A stretch of DNA of 64,000 nt from Collimonas sp. OK607 (GCF_900111995.1 NZ_FOKF01000005.1:124001-188000), one strand, 5' to 3'; shown: positions 35,528 through 43,461, counted from the first letter of the stretch. The notes: generated by a model from the letters alone, not told the origin. Numbers and translations are program-made.

Positions 35528-36847
35528 TTAATTTAACAGAGAGCGCATGTCTGCTGCTTTTTGTTGCACTATAGGCGGAAAATCCAGCACAAAAATAGAG
35601 TAGCCAAGCGGCCGTGACACCACACGGATATGGGCGCCCCAAGCTTCCAATACGTCTTTGCAAAAAGCCAGTCCGATGCCGGTACCGCTGGATTCCGGGT
35701 AAGCGTAAAAGCGCTCGAAAATCTGTGATGCGCGGCCTGCCTCGATACCGCAGCCAGTATCGATGAACAACAACCGGGGCCGGGCCCGGGCGCCGTCCAG
35801 TATGATCCGTACCCGGCCTTTGCCGACGCGTTGGATCGAGGTTAGCGCGTTGCGCAGCAAATTGATCAGAACCATCGAGCACAACTCGCCTTGCCCCAGC
35901 AAACGAAAATCGGAGCGGACCGTGATGGCGACGAGATCGCGTTGTTCCTGGTTGACGAACGGGTAGCGTTGCATCATCAGCTCTACTACCGCCGCCATCG
36001 ACACGATGTCTTTCGGTATCAGGTTCTCCCTGCCGGTAGAGGCGCTCAACAGGAAAAGGTCGATCACATTATTCATGTGCCGCACTTCAAGTTCGATCCG
36101 CGCCAGCGCCTTTTCCATCGGGATCTGGTTTGGAGATGTGCGGTCTGTACTTTCTTGCAACAGACGATTCAAGCCACGCGCATTGGCGTTGATGCTACGC
36201 AAGGGCGTACGCAGTTCATGCGACACGGTCGACAACGCGGTCGCCATGCCTGCCAATTTTTCCTGCGCCAGGACTTTTCTGCCGACCTTGGCCAGCGATA
36301 CGGTAAAGACCGCAAAAAGTTGGATCGGCAATTGCTCCAGCACTTGATAGGTTAACGGCATGATCTTGCCGTGGACCGCATCATAAGCCAGATAGGCCAG
36401 CGCGGTTCCTATGACATAGGCTAGCAAAGCCAGGGTAGTGTCGAAGTGAAACAGGAGGATCAGGGCGATCAGCAATGACTGGGCCCAGACCGACGAGCCG
36501 TCATTCATGAGGAACATGAAGGTGAAAAAAAACGGCAGTCCGTAAGTCAGGCAAACAAAAAAATAAGCTGCCAGCCACTTTCTGTGGGGCAGGTGGCGAG
36601 TAAAAATAATCGGTGCGCAGAGGACAACGCAAAACAGGCGCAAACTAAGGCTTTCATACGGCTGCGGAAACCAGTAGGTCCAGACCACGTAGAACAACGG
36701 CATGCCAAAGACCGCAACCCACGCGAGGAAAGCCACGCGATTGGTCATGTCGTTAAATTGGGTGTTGATACTTTGCCACCAACGGTTAGCCGCACGCTCC
36801 CAAGCGCGCCAGGGCGGGTTTTTCCAGCTGCTGTTGTTTTCAGTCAT
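35528..36847 (-). CDS. membrane sensor histidine kinase (CqsS/LqsS/JqsK-like)
   Basis: A 439-residue kinase. Roughly six hydrophobic helices occupy residues 35-190, with short loops and no large periplasmic domain, an arrangement suited to a small hydrophobic signal. The dimerisation box has His210 in STVSHELRTPLRSIN, and the ATPase part shows LINLLRNAL (N box), FIDTGCGIE (G1) and GTGIGLAF (G2). The ATG at 36847 (MTENNSS) has no good ribosome site; three further codons lead to a TTG. It is the first gene of an operon with the response regulator and LuxR genes, divergent from the autoinducer synthase gene 161 bases away. The ligand is presumed to be that synthase's product. Confidence 0.83.
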   Translation of the reverse strand: MTENNSSWKNPPWRAWERAANRWWQSINTQFNDMTNRVAFLAWVAVFGMPLFYVVWTYWFPQPYESLSLRLFCVVLCAPIIFTRHLPHRKWLAAYFFVCLTYGLPFFFTFMFLMNDGSSVWAQSLLIALILLFHFDTTLALLAYVIGTALAYLAYDAVHGKIMPLTYQVLEQLPIQLFAVFTVSLAKVGRKVLAQEKLAGMATALSTVSHELRTPLRSINANARGLNRLLQESTDRTSPNQIPMEKALARIELEVRHMNNVIDLFLLSASTGRENLIPKDIVSMAAVVELMMQRYPFVNQEQRDLVAITVRSDFRLLGQGELCSMVLINLLRNALTSIQRVGKGRVRIILDGARARPRLLFIDTGCGIEAGRASQIFERFYAYPESSGTGIGLAFCKDVLEAWGAHIRVVSRPLGYSIFVLDFPPIVQQKAADMRSLLN

Positions 36848-37008
36848 GGGAATCAAATATTTGGCCTATCGGATTTTCATATAACAATATTATGAGGCGA
36901 AGATCAGCCGCAGATCTTCAACGCCGACTGCATAAACTGATTCCACGTTCCAGACAGGGACATGGCGGCTCTGTTTGGTATTTCATACTAAAGTACAGGG
37001 AGAAAACC

Positions 37009-38253
37009 ATGCCATTAACAGAAAGCTACCACGAACCACTAGTCTTGACAGCGGAGCAACGCTTGCCGGCTTTTGTATCTGCCCGGCTAGATGAGTATTA
37101 CATAGAGCGGATGGAAAAACTGTGGGGTGGCGAACATTTACTTCACTGGAGTTCGCCTGGGCCGAATGCGATTTATTTATCCAGCAACGATTATCTGTGC
37201 ATCGCTGCAGAACCGCAGTTGATCAACGCCCAGGCAGCGTGCCTCATGAGCGGCGAGGCAGACCTGCTGATGTCGACGGTATTCATACGGGAAGGCAGCA
37301 GTCAGCCGCGCCTGGAAAAAAAGCTGGCAGGTTTCATGGGCGCGGAAGACGGCTTGATCACGCAATCCGGCTGGAGTGCCAATGTCGGCCTGTTGCAAAC
37401 CATTGCCGGTCCAGGCGTGCCGGTTTATCTGGACATGCAGGCACACGCTTCTTTGTGGGAGGGTGTGCAAGCGGCGCAGGCCCGACCGGTGCCATTCTTG
37501 CATAACGAGGTTGAGCACCTGCGGCGGCAAGTACTCAAACACGGAGCCGGCGTCATCGTGGTCGACTCGGTCTACAGCGTGAGCGGCAGCGTATGCCCGC
37601 TGCTCGAAGTACTGGCCATCGCCGAAGACAGCGGCAGCATCCTGGTGGTGGACGAATCGCATTCGCTCGGCACGCATGGACCGGAAGGCGCCGGTCTGGT
37701 CATGCAGATGGGCTTGTCGGACCGCGTCCATTTTCGTACTGCATCGCTGGCCAAGGCGTTTGGCGGGCGCGCCGGATTCATTACCTGTTCGAGTAAATTC
37801 AAAGGGTATTTCTTGTCCACCTCTCGCCCCGCGATTTTCAGTTCCTGCATGCTGCGGCACGAACTTGCCTGGTTCGACGCTGCGCTGGCATTCATACGGA
37901 AGGCAGATGACCGGCGCCTTGCACTGCACCGCAATGCACGGCGCATTCGCGATGGCTTAGGGGCATTGGGCTACAACGTCAGCGACGGCACCGAGCAAAT
38001 CATTGCGTTGGAAGCCGGAACGGAGCCGAAGACGCAGATCTTGCGTAAAGCATTGGAGGAGGAGGGCATTTTCGGTGCGGTTTTTTGTGCTCCGGCGACC
38101 CCTAAAAACCGTTCATGTGTCAGGCTGACGCTCAACTCCGGCCTGACGGAGGTAGAAATCCAGCAGATCTTGCGGGGATGCGCTGCCATCCGCGACAAAG
38201 TAGGTCTGGCCGACTGGTCGTCAAGCCGTCGCCGGGCGGTAGCTTTCGGTTGA
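37009..38253 (+). CDS. cqsA: alpha-hydroxyketone autoinducer synthase (CqsA/LqsA/JqsA type)
   Basis: A 414-residue PLP-dependent alpha-oxoamine synthase-like enzyme. The PLP lysine is Lys249 in TASLAKAFGGRAGF, with the Asp215/His218 pair in VVDESHSLGTHG and His146 in DMQAHASLW. The first 100 residues have the pattern of CqsA-type enzymes (YLSSNDYLCIAAEPQLI). CqsA, LqsA and JqsA condense an acyl-CoA with an amino-acid-derived substrate and lead to alpha-hydroxyketone signals. GGGAGAAAA precedes the ATG. Its position opposite a kinase-response regulator operon matches the lqs, cqs and jqs systems. The related 8-amino-7-oxononanoate synthase (BioF) or KBL would be alternatives, but no biotin or threonine genes are here. 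Confidence 0.85.
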   Translation: MPLTESYHEPLVLTAEQRLPAFVSARLDEYYIERMEKLWGGEHLLHWSSPGPNAIYLSSNDYLCIAAEPQLINAQAACLMSGEADLLMSTVFIREGSSQPRLEKKLAGFMGAEDGLITQSGWSANVGLLQTIAGPGVPVYLDMQAHASLWEGVQAAQARPVPFLHNEVEHLRRQVLKHGAGVIVVDSVYSVSGSVCPLLEVLAIAEDSGSILVVDESHSLGTHGPEGAGLVMQMGLSDRVHFRTASLAKAFGGRAGFITCSSKFKGYFLSTSRPAIFSSCMLRHELAWFDAALAFIRKADDRRLALHRNARRIRDGLGALGYNVSDGTEQIIALEAGTEPKTQILRKALEEEGIFGAVFCAPATPKNRSCVRLTLNSGLTEVEIQQILRGCAAIRDKVGLADWSSSRRRAVAFG

Positions 38254-38263
38254 TTTTTGCGGT

Positions 38264-38294
38264 CTTTCCCGAAGGCCGTCTGTCTTCGGGAAAG
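38264..38294. terminator. bidirectional hairpin between synthase and HxlR genes
   Basis: CTTTCCCGAAG (38264-38274) and CTTCGGGAAAG (38284-38294) form a perfect 11-base stem with a 9-base loop. On the plus strand TTTC follows. Convergent genes on either side make it a shared terminator. Confidence 0.7.
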
Positions 38295-38296
38295 TT

Positions 38297-38722
38297 TCAG
38301 TTGTCTGCAATATCGTACTGTCGACGCGCGCCGCGGATCACCGATTGATGGCTGCCAGCCCATTCGGCCAGCACCTTGAGCGGTGAGCACAGCGAGCGTC
38401 CGGTCGCGGTCAGGGCATACTCAACCTGCGGCGGCGTGCTCGGAATCACGGTGCGCGACACCAACCCGTCGCGTTCCAGATGGCGCAGAGTCACCGTCAG
38501 CATGCGTTGCGAGATACCTTCAACCTGACGCCGTAGCTGGTTGAAACGGCTAGGGCCGGGTTCTAGCGTGGTGATGACCAGCACGCTCCAGGCATCGCCG
38601 ATGCGGTCCAGCACATCGCGGATCGGGCAGGGCAAGTCTTCGCGGGCGCTGGGACGCCCCTTGCCGCGGGTTACAACGGAAATCGGCTGAATGGCGGTTA
38701 CCCGCATGTTCCTATCGTTCAT
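38297..38722 (-). CDS. HxlR-family transcriptional regulator
   Basis: A 141-residue winged-helix protein. The family core is visible in CPIRDVLDRIGDAWSVLVI, with the Cys usually seen near the start of HxlR domains, and in SRFNQLRRQVEGISQRMLTVTLRHLERDGLVSR. It is divergent from an NAD(P)H-binding oxidoreductase gene 100 bases away, the usual partner for such regulators. The ATG at 38722 (MNDRNMRV) is favoured; a second ATG at 38707 would shorten it by five residues. Many HxlR proteins sense electrophiles or quinones through the Cys. Confidence 0.88.
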   Translation of the reverse strand: MNDRNMRVTAIQPISVVTRGKGRPSAREDLPCPIRDVLDRIGDAWSVLVITTLEPGPSRFNQLRRQVEGISQRMLTVTLRHLERDGLVSRTVIPSTPPQVEYALTATGRSLCSPLKVLAEWAGSHQSVIRGARRQYDIADN

Positions 38723-38822
38723 CAAAGTGCCTTCTTGCGCATAAGTTTGAAATAATTATACTGGTTACTTTAAATAACTACCCCGGCCGTTTGCTTTGGC
38801 CCTCACCGAAAGGAAATTCATC

Positions 38823-39431
38823 ATGAAGATTGCCATCATCGGCGTTACCGGCCGCGCCGGCTCCCGTATTGCCGCCGAAGCGCTGCGGCGCGGCCATAGT
38901 GTGACAGGGATTGCCCGCTCTACATCTCAGGCCGCGCCAGCCGGTGTCGATCTGCGTCAAGGCGACGCCACCCAGCCCGAGCAACTGGCAGCCCTGATTC
39001 GCGGTCACGATGCAGTGGTCAGCGCGGCGCAGTTTCGGGTGTTGAAAGCGGCGCCTTTGCTGCAAGCGGTCAAGAGTGCCGGAGTCAAGCGTCTGCTGGT
39101 GGTCGGCGGCGCCGCCAGTCTGGAAGTAGCGCCTGGCGTCATTGTGCTGGATAGCCCGGATTTCCCTGCCGAGTACAAGGTGGAAGCAGTGCCGGGCAAA
39201 CAATTCCTGGATGATCTGCGGGCGGAAACCGCTGTGGATTGGACATTCCTGTCGCCGCCGGCCATGTTCGCGCCGGGCGAGCGCACTGGTAAATTCCGGA
39301 TTGGCAAGGATCAGCTGCTGACGGATGAGAAAGGGCAAAGCCAGATTTCGATGGAGGATTATGCGATCGCTATGCTGGACGAAATCGAACAGCCCAAGCA
39401 TCTGCGCCAGCGTTTCACTGTGGCTTATTAA
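38823..39431 (+). CDS. NAD(P)H-binding oxidoreductase (SDR-type epimerase family)
   Basis: A 202-residue protein with a Rossmann fold starting MKIAIIGVTGRAGSRIAAEA, the glycine-rich GxxGxxG pattern of atypical short-chain reductases. It lacks the Tyr-x3-Lys pair of true dehydrogenases in the usual place, as in NmrA/YwnB-like family members. A good ribosome site (AAAGGAAAT) precedes the ATG. It is divergent from an HxlR regulator gene, which probably controls it. A hairpin follows the stop. A role in reduction of quinones or as a redox sensor is possible but not shown. Confidence 0.82.
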   Translation: MKIAIIGVTGRAGSRIAAEALRRGHSVTGIARSTSQAAPAGVDLRQGDATQPEQLAALIRGHDAVVSAAQFRVLKAAPLLQAVKSAGVKRLLVVGGAASLEVAPGVIVLDSPDFPAEYKVEAVPGKQFLDDLRAETAVDWTFLSPPAMFAPGERTGKFRIGKDQLLTDEKGQSQISMEDYAIAMLDEIEQPKHLRQRFTVAY

Positions 39432-39468
39432 CTCGGCGTCAGCCTTCGGCATCAGCCCCAGGCGTCAA

Positions 39469-39495
39469 CCGTGCTACGGACTAGCCGTAGCACGG
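39469..39495 (+). terminator. hairpin after SDR-type gene
   Basis: CCGTGCTACGG and CCGTAGCACGG pair perfectly around ACTAG, 38 bases past the stop. TGTTCCGG follows, so the T-tract is poor; a Rho-assisted stop is likelier than a classical one. Confidence 0.6.
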
Positions 39496-39580
39496 TGTTC
39501 CGGCTCATGGTGCAAGCCGGGCGTGGTATAAAATCAGAGATGCCGAAATCATTCAGCAAATAACATACCCATACCAAGAT

Positions 39581-40120
39581 ATGACCTATCTAAGCGACGC
39601 CTCGCGCGCAACGCTGATCATTGTCGACCTGCAGGAAAAACTGATGCCGGTAATTCTCGACGGCGCACAAGTCCTGCAGCGTGCAGTGATATTGGCGCAG
39701 GCAGCGAGATTGTTAGGCATCCCCGTGATCGGCACTGCACAACAGCCGTTACGGCTGGGACCTACCGTTGTCCCGATTCATCCGCTGCTGGATCGAACCA
39801 TAGAAAAATCCAGTTTCGACGCATGCGCTCAGGCCGATTTCATGGAGGTTTTGATCAACGGCAGGGACGATTTGATCGTGCTTGGCTGTGAAGCCCATGT
39901 CTGTGTTTTGCAAACGGTGCTGGGTTTGCTGCACAGGCAGCGGCGGGTCAAACTGGTAAGCGACGCAACAGGCTCGCGCCGGAGCAGCGACAAGATCGCC
40001 GCGATAGATCGTGCCCGCAACGCCGGCGCTGAAATCGTCAGCAGCGAAATGCTGATGTTCGAATGGATGGGCGACAGTAATCATCCAAAATTTCGCGAAA
40101 TACTGAAGCTGATCAAATAA
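39581..40120 (+). CDS. isochorismatase-family hydrolase
   Basis: A 179-residue cysteine hydrolase of the isochorismatase/nicotinamidase fold. The Asp of the triad is in TLIIVDLQEKLMP, the Lys follows in DRTIEKSSFDAC, and the nucleophile Cys is in GCEAHVCVLQT with the cis-peptide before it. Length is normal. It stands alone between a hairpin and an orphan transposase-like domain. Family members hydrolyse isochorismate, nicotinamide, ureidomalonate-type amides and others; the sequence does not decide. No enterobactin or NAD-salvage genes are nearby. Confidence 0.85.
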   Translation: MTYLSDASRATLIIVDLQEKLMPVILDGAQVLQRAVILAQAARLLGIPVIGTAQQPLRLGPTVVPIHPLLDRTIEKSSFDACAQADFMEVLINGRDDLIVLGCEAHVCVLQTVLGLLHRQRRVKLVSDATGSRRSSDKIAAIDRARNAGAEIVSSEMLMFEWMGDSNHPKFREILKLIK

Positions 40121-40266
40121 TCCGGCGCTGTTCGCACAATCATTCGCACCAGCACGATTCAGCCATCCCTTATGTATTTTTTACTCGAAATGATCAAAAA
40201 TAGCGTGAACAGTTTGATAACCATCATCAAAGCGCGATATGAACCTTCGAAGAGCATTGGCAAAAA

Positions 40267-40692
40267 TTGAAACCGTTGTTGTTAGGGAGTGAAGCTGATC
40301 CTGGCGCTACCGGCCGCGACAATCGCCTGTTCCTGCAAGCGATTCTCTGGATTGTGGCAACCCGATCCAAGTGGTCGGCGTTGCCGCCGGAATTCGGCCG
40401 ATGGCAGAATTCCTACGTGCGTTTCATGCGCTGGAACCAGGCCGACATCTGGCGGCAGCTGGCGAATCACCTGAGCGATGACAGCGAGTTGCAAAAAATT
40501 CTGAATCCGATTGTTGCGTTTGGCGATGAATACACCCGGCGTGCGACGCGCCGACTGGCAAACAAAAGCAACAGGATTGCCTACAGCGCGAAGCTGGGCG
40601 GCAAGGCGCAGCCCAATGCATCATCTAAAAAAGAGGAAAATACGATAGCGAACGCCAGTTCCAACTGGATATGGCTGCTGACCGGCAAATGA
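40267..40692 (+). CDS. orphan IS5-family N-terminal (DUF4096-like) domain protein
   Basis: A 141-residue product whose residues 18-75 read as the N-terminal domain of IS5-type transposases (DNRLFLQAILWIVATRSKW, then LPPEFGRWQNSYVRFMRWN). The DDE catalytic domain that should follow is missing; instead there is a basic, Ser/Lys-rich tail ending IWLLTGK. Initiation is at a TTG at 40267 with only a fair ribosome site, and there are no terminal inverted repeats I can find around it. It is either a decayed insertion sequence or a domesticated DNA-binding domain. It is convergent with the ProQ-domain gene. Confidence 0.55.
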   Translation: MKPLLLGSEADPGATGRDNRLFLQAILWIVATRSKWSALPPEFGRWQNSYVRFMRWNQADIWRQLANHLSDDSELQKILNPIVAFGDEYTRRATRRLANKSNRIAYSAKLGGKAQPNASSKKEENTIANASSNWIWLLTGK

Positions 40693-40746
40693 GCCTGCTA
40701 CCGCTCGCGGCTGAATGCCGCAGGCGGCGAGGTGATTTTCCGGTTG

Positions 40747-40769
40747 GGCACAGCTGAGTCAGCTGTGCC
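40747..40769. terminator. palindromic hairpin between convergent genes
   Basis: GGCACAGCTGA-G-TCAGCTGTGCC, a perfect 11-base dyad with one central base, between the stops at 40692 (plus) and 40819 (minus). Moderately T-rich sequence follows on the plus strand (TTAACTTAATCGCGTTTTAATT). Such a tight centre could instead be a protein site. Confidence 0.55.
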
Positions 40770-40818
40770 ACTTAACTTAATCGCGTTTTAATTGTGTGTT
40801 AATTGCGTGTTAAGTGTA

Positions 40819-41268
40819 TCAACTGCGATTGCGCGAGAACTTTGCCGTAAGCTGATTGAGCTTCTCGGTGTGCTGGCGCGCGGCTTTTTCGGCAGCTTCT
40901 TGCGCTGCTTCGGCGGCACGCTGGGCCTTGCGCTGTTCGGCGTTTTTCTTGAAGCGTTCGCGCAGCGTTTCGGTAGCATGGGTGCGGTGGACTTCCGTCA
41001 CTTCATCCGCGCTGTTGCCTTCAAGGTCAAACCTGTGAGTCGCTTTTTCCATCCCTTTGAGATAGCGCAGCGAGTTGGTATGCATGCCCAATGCGATGCG
41101 CAAGGTCTTGCGGTTGATTTCGGGAGACAGGGCGATAAGTTGCTTGTCGATGCCAATGGCAAGCGGCAGGTAATCGCGAAATACCGTGTATTTTTCCTGG
41201 AGTTCCTTGAGCAGAACGCGTGCAGTTTGAACAGGGTTGGGAGTGGATGCAACAACAGGTGTATTCAT
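40819..41268 (-). CDS. ProQ/FinO-domain RNA chaperone
   Basis: A 149-residue protein. Residues 15-85 form the FinO/ProQ RNA-binding domain: LLKELQEKYTVFRDYLPLAIGIDKQL, then RIALGMHTNSLRYLKGMEKATHRFDL. The tail is a long charged, Ala/Glu/Lys-rich helix (RERFKKNAEQRKAQRAAEAA) ending with a basic patch, and lacks the Tudor-like domain of E. coli ProQ, as is common in betaproteobacteria. The ATG at 41268 is preceded by TTG codons and no clear ribosome site. It should bind structured RNAs, affecting small RNAs and mRNA 3-prime ends. It stands alone. Confidence 0.85.
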   Translation of the reverse strand: MNTPVVASTPNPVQTARVLLKELQEKYTVFRDYLPLAIGIDKQLIALSPEINRKTLRIALGMHTNSLRYLKGMEKATHRFDLEGNSADEVTEVHRTHATETLRERFKKNAEQRKAQRAAEAAQEAAEKAARQHTEKLNQLTAKFSRNRS

Positions 41269-41503
41269 TGACAACAAAAGCGGTGTGTTTTAGATCGCCT
41301 AGGATATCACGTGGATGCGCCCAAGCTCTTGCTAACGGTCATGTTTTCCGGCATGAAGCGGGGTTTTCTCTTGAAGTTGTTGTTCTGTGGAGAACCTTGG
41401 CGCCGCGAATAGCCGTCGCATGCACCTTTACGGACCAACTGGCCAACATACTGTCAGTACTGTCGGTATTGACATGACATCACTGGCCGGTGTTATTTTT
41501 CCG

Positions 41504-42454
41504 CTATTTTTCGATTTGCGCCAACAACCTCTGTGCGCAGACCTTGACCGCATCGCGCAGCTCCGGCGGATGACGTATTTCAAATGCGAAAGGCATCCGC
41601 GCCAACTCCCGGGCAAACCAGTCAAGGTCATCCGCTTGACTGTGGACCAGCACGCCGTCTTCAGTTTGGGCAAAGATACCGATAGCGTCGAACAACTGTT
41701 CACGTGCCGATTTGAGATCTGTTTTCAACAGCACTTCGATCGCAAACGCACGCGGTATGGAGGCTACCGCAAGCGCCAGGTGGGTCAGGGCGTCGAAATC
41801 GACCGGACGCGTGAAGCTTGTTTCCAGTAATTGCACCTGGCCGATACGGTCCAGCCGGAATGAGCGCAGATCCTTGCGCAAATGACACATGCCAACCACA
41901 TACCAGCGCCCACCGCGATAGGCCAGGCCGTAGGCGTCGAAATCACGCTCGCTGTCGTCGCCGCTGGCGCTGCGGTAGTGAAGATGCACCCGCTGCCTGT
42001 TTTGCGCCGCCGCGCTGAGAGCCACCAACGCAGCGTTGTCTGCAGGCGAGACTGCCTGCGACAGATCGAGTTTGACTGTTTCGTCGACGGCACTGACGCG
42101 ACGTTTCAGATTCGCCGGCATGATCCGCTCCAGCTTGGCCTGGGCGCTCGCCACTGCGGGCGCTGCCTCCGCCAAGCCCAGGCTGCGCGCCGCCAGCAAG
42201 CCGATCGATAAAGCCAGCGCTTCGTCATCGGTGAACATCATCGGCGGCAGCTTGAAGCCGGCGATCAATGCATAACCGCCGTGGCGTCCGCGATCGGTGG
42301 TGATCGGAATCCCCATTTCCTCCAGGGTCACTATATAGCGGCGCAGCGTGCGGCCGTCGATCTCAAGACGCGACGCCATCTCAGCCCCGCTCATACGGCC
42401 ATGGGTTTGCAGCAGTTCCAGCACTGCCAGCACGCGTGTAGTCGGGTGATACAT
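41504..42454 (-). CDS. YafY-type WYL-domain transcriptional regulator
   Basis: A 316-residue regulator with an N-terminal HTH (VLELLQTHGRMSGAEMASRLEIDGRTLRRYIVTLEEMG), a linker, the WYL domain (about 145-215: RVHLHYRSASGDDSERDFDAYGLAYRGGRWYVVGMC) and a WCX-like C-terminal part. Length is as expected. It is divergent from a LysE-family exporter gene, with a perfect dyad of 10-base arms in the spacer 19 bases from its own ATG. WYL domains bind nucleic acids or small ligands; the likely target is the exporter gene and itself. Confidence 0.87.
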   Translation of the reverse strand: MYHPTTRVLAVLELLQTHGRMSGAEMASRLEIDGRTLRRYIVTLEEMGIPITTDRGRHGGYALIAGFKLPPMMFTDDEALALSIGLLAARSLGLAEAAPAVASAQAKLERIMPANLKRRVSAVDETVKLDLSQAVSPADNAALVALSAAAQNRQRVHLHYRSASGDDSERDFDAYGLAYRGGRWYVVGMCHLRKDLRSFRLDRIGQVQLLETSFTRPVDFDALTHLALAVASIPRAFAIEVLLKTDLKSAREQLFDAIGIFAQTEDGVLVHSQADDLDWFARELARMPFAFEIRHPPELRDAVKVCAQRLLAQIEK

Positions 42455-42472
42455 GCTTCGCAGGATATTTTA

Positions 42473-42499
42473 TATATAGGACTAATTATGTCCTATATA
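42473..42499. promoter_or_regulatory. operator palindrome for the WYL regulator
   Basis: TATATAGGAC-N7-GTCCTATATA, perfect 10-base arms, in the 122-base divergent spacer. It is 19 bases from the regulator ATG and 78 from the exporter ATG. Such AGGAC/GTCCT dyads are common ahead of YafY-type genes, so the neighbour is the expected binder. Confidence 0.75.
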
Positions 42500-42576
42500 C
42501 ACTTTATCTTCGATTCCAGCACCAAAAATGCAAACAAATCCAAAACGAATCCAATTGCGAACAAGGAGTCTTTCCA

Positions 42577-43221
42577 ATGAACCAATCCGTCAATCTCTGG
42601 CTATATTTCATGATCGTATTCGGCGTCATCATCCTGCCAGGGCTGGATATGGCTTTCGTCCTGGCGAGTGCCTTGGTCGGTGGGCGACGCTCAGGTCTGG
42701 CGGCGGTGGCCGGGATTGTCGCCGGTGGTGTCTGCCACATGACCATGGGCGCGCTGGGTTTGGCGGTAGTGCTTAAACTTTGGCCTAGCTTGTTCAATCT
42801 CGTATTGCTGGCTGGCGCCGCTTACATCGCCTGGATCGGCTGGTCGCTGTTGCGCAGCGAGAGCGGCTTCCACTTTGCGTCGACCTCGGAGCAGACGGCA
42901 GCCAAGGCGCCGGCAACCACCTTTTACCAAGGCATGCTGACCAGTTTGCTCAACCCGAAAGCCTACGTCTTCATGCTGGCGATCTTCCCGCAATTCCTGA
43001 AAATCGATGCCGGCCCGATCTGGAGCCAGGCATTGGTATTGTGGATCATCACCGCGCTTACCCAGGCTGGCGTGTACGGAGTCATTGCCATTTTGTCCAG
43101 CCGCACCCGCAATTGGTTCGATGCCAACCCGCGCGGCAGCCTCATTACCGCCCGCGTGGTAGGCGGGCTTTTGATTGCTGCCGGCATATTCACCGGATTC
43201 GAGGGTTGGCAGGCGATCTAG
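42577..43221 (+). CDS. LysE-family exporter
   Basis: A 214-residue inner-membrane exporter with about six hydrophobic helices. The family opening (FGVIILPGLDMAFVLASALVGG, where PG is the signature) and LLNPKAYVFMLAIFPQF are present. AAGGAGT precedes the ATG. LysE/RhtB proteins export amino acids or related compounds; the specific substrate is not visible. It is divergent from the WYL regulator gene and likely controlled by it. The next operon begins after its stop with its own promoter region. Confidence 0.87.
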   Translation: MNQSVNLWLYFMIVFGVIILPGLDMAFVLASALVGGRRSGLAAVAGIVAGGVCHMTMGALGLAVVLKLWPSLFNLVLLAGAAYIAWIGWSLLRSESGFHFASTSEQTAAKAPATTFYQGMLTSLLNPKAYVFMLAIFPQFLKIDAGPIWSQALVLWIITALTQAGVYGVIAILSSRTRNWFDANPRGSLITARVVGGLLIAAGIFTGFEGWQAI

Positions 43222-43352
43222 ATAACGCCGGCTGACAGATGCACCGAAATAGATTGCAGCGCACCATTTTCACGCAAGAATTCTGTGCGATGCGCTGCAA
43301 AGGCGCGGCCGATACTCTTTCTCTTTGCCAGGAAAGTAAATAAATCGTTTTA
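43222..43352. other. upstream control region of the nitrate operon
   Basis: No gene. GCACC occurs at 43241-43245 and 43261-43265, 20 bases apart, which could be NtrC half-sites (consensus GCACC with a GGTGC partner), but a full dyad is not present. The next features, from 43353 on, are an IHF site and a sigma-54 promoter. Confidence 0.35.
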
Positions 43353-43365
43353 AATCAATTGCTTA
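43353..43365 (+). promoter_or_regulatory. IHF-binding site
   Basis: AATCAATTGCTTA fits the IHF consensus WATCAA-N4-TTR at every fixed position. It ends six bases before the sigma-54 promoter, between it and the presumed enhancer region, where IHF usually bends DNA to bring NtrC to the polymerase. Confidence 0.65.
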
Positions 43366-43371
43366 GATTGG

Positions 43372-43387
43372 TGGCACGACGCTTGCA
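43372..43387 (+). promoter_or_regulatory. sigma-54 promoter of the nitrate operon
   Basis: TGGCACGACGCTTGCA matches the -24/-12 consensus TGGCAC-N5-TTGCW perfectly, with GG and GC ten bases apart. Transcription should start near 43398, four bases before the first hexaloop hairpin. Sigma-54 control means the operon should need NtrC-type activation under nitrogen limitation. Confidence 0.88.
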
Positions 43388-43401
43388 TTAGATCAGGTCA
43401 C

Positions 43402-43458
43402 AGGATCAACGAAGATCCTACCCTTTCTGACGCAGGTCCAACGATGGATCTGTTGGAC
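43402..43458 (+). promoter_or_regulatory. two-hexaloop leader RNA (ANTAR/NasR-type antiterminator target)
   Basis: Two hairpins lie at the start of the leader. The first (43402-43419) has a 6-base stem AGGATC/GATCCT with the loop AACGAA. The second (43436-43458) has the stem GTCCAAC/GTTGGAC, a further G-C pair, a bulged T and the loop ATGGAT. Both loops have A at position 1 and G at position 4, as in the target RNA of ANTAR proteins such as NasR, where the pair of hexaloops is recognised. A terminator follows immediately. The tandem design is as expected for nitrate-responsive antitermination. Confidence 0.8.
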
Positions 43459-43461
43459 AAC

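Noticed and set aside
35463-35882. Longer response regulator start
   Set aside because: The extra 140 residues run antisense-frame through the kinase gene's own end and look like a shadow translation.
43241-43265. Confirmed NtrC enhancer
   Set aside because: Two GCACC half-sites are present but without the GGTGC partner halves, so I list them only as possible.
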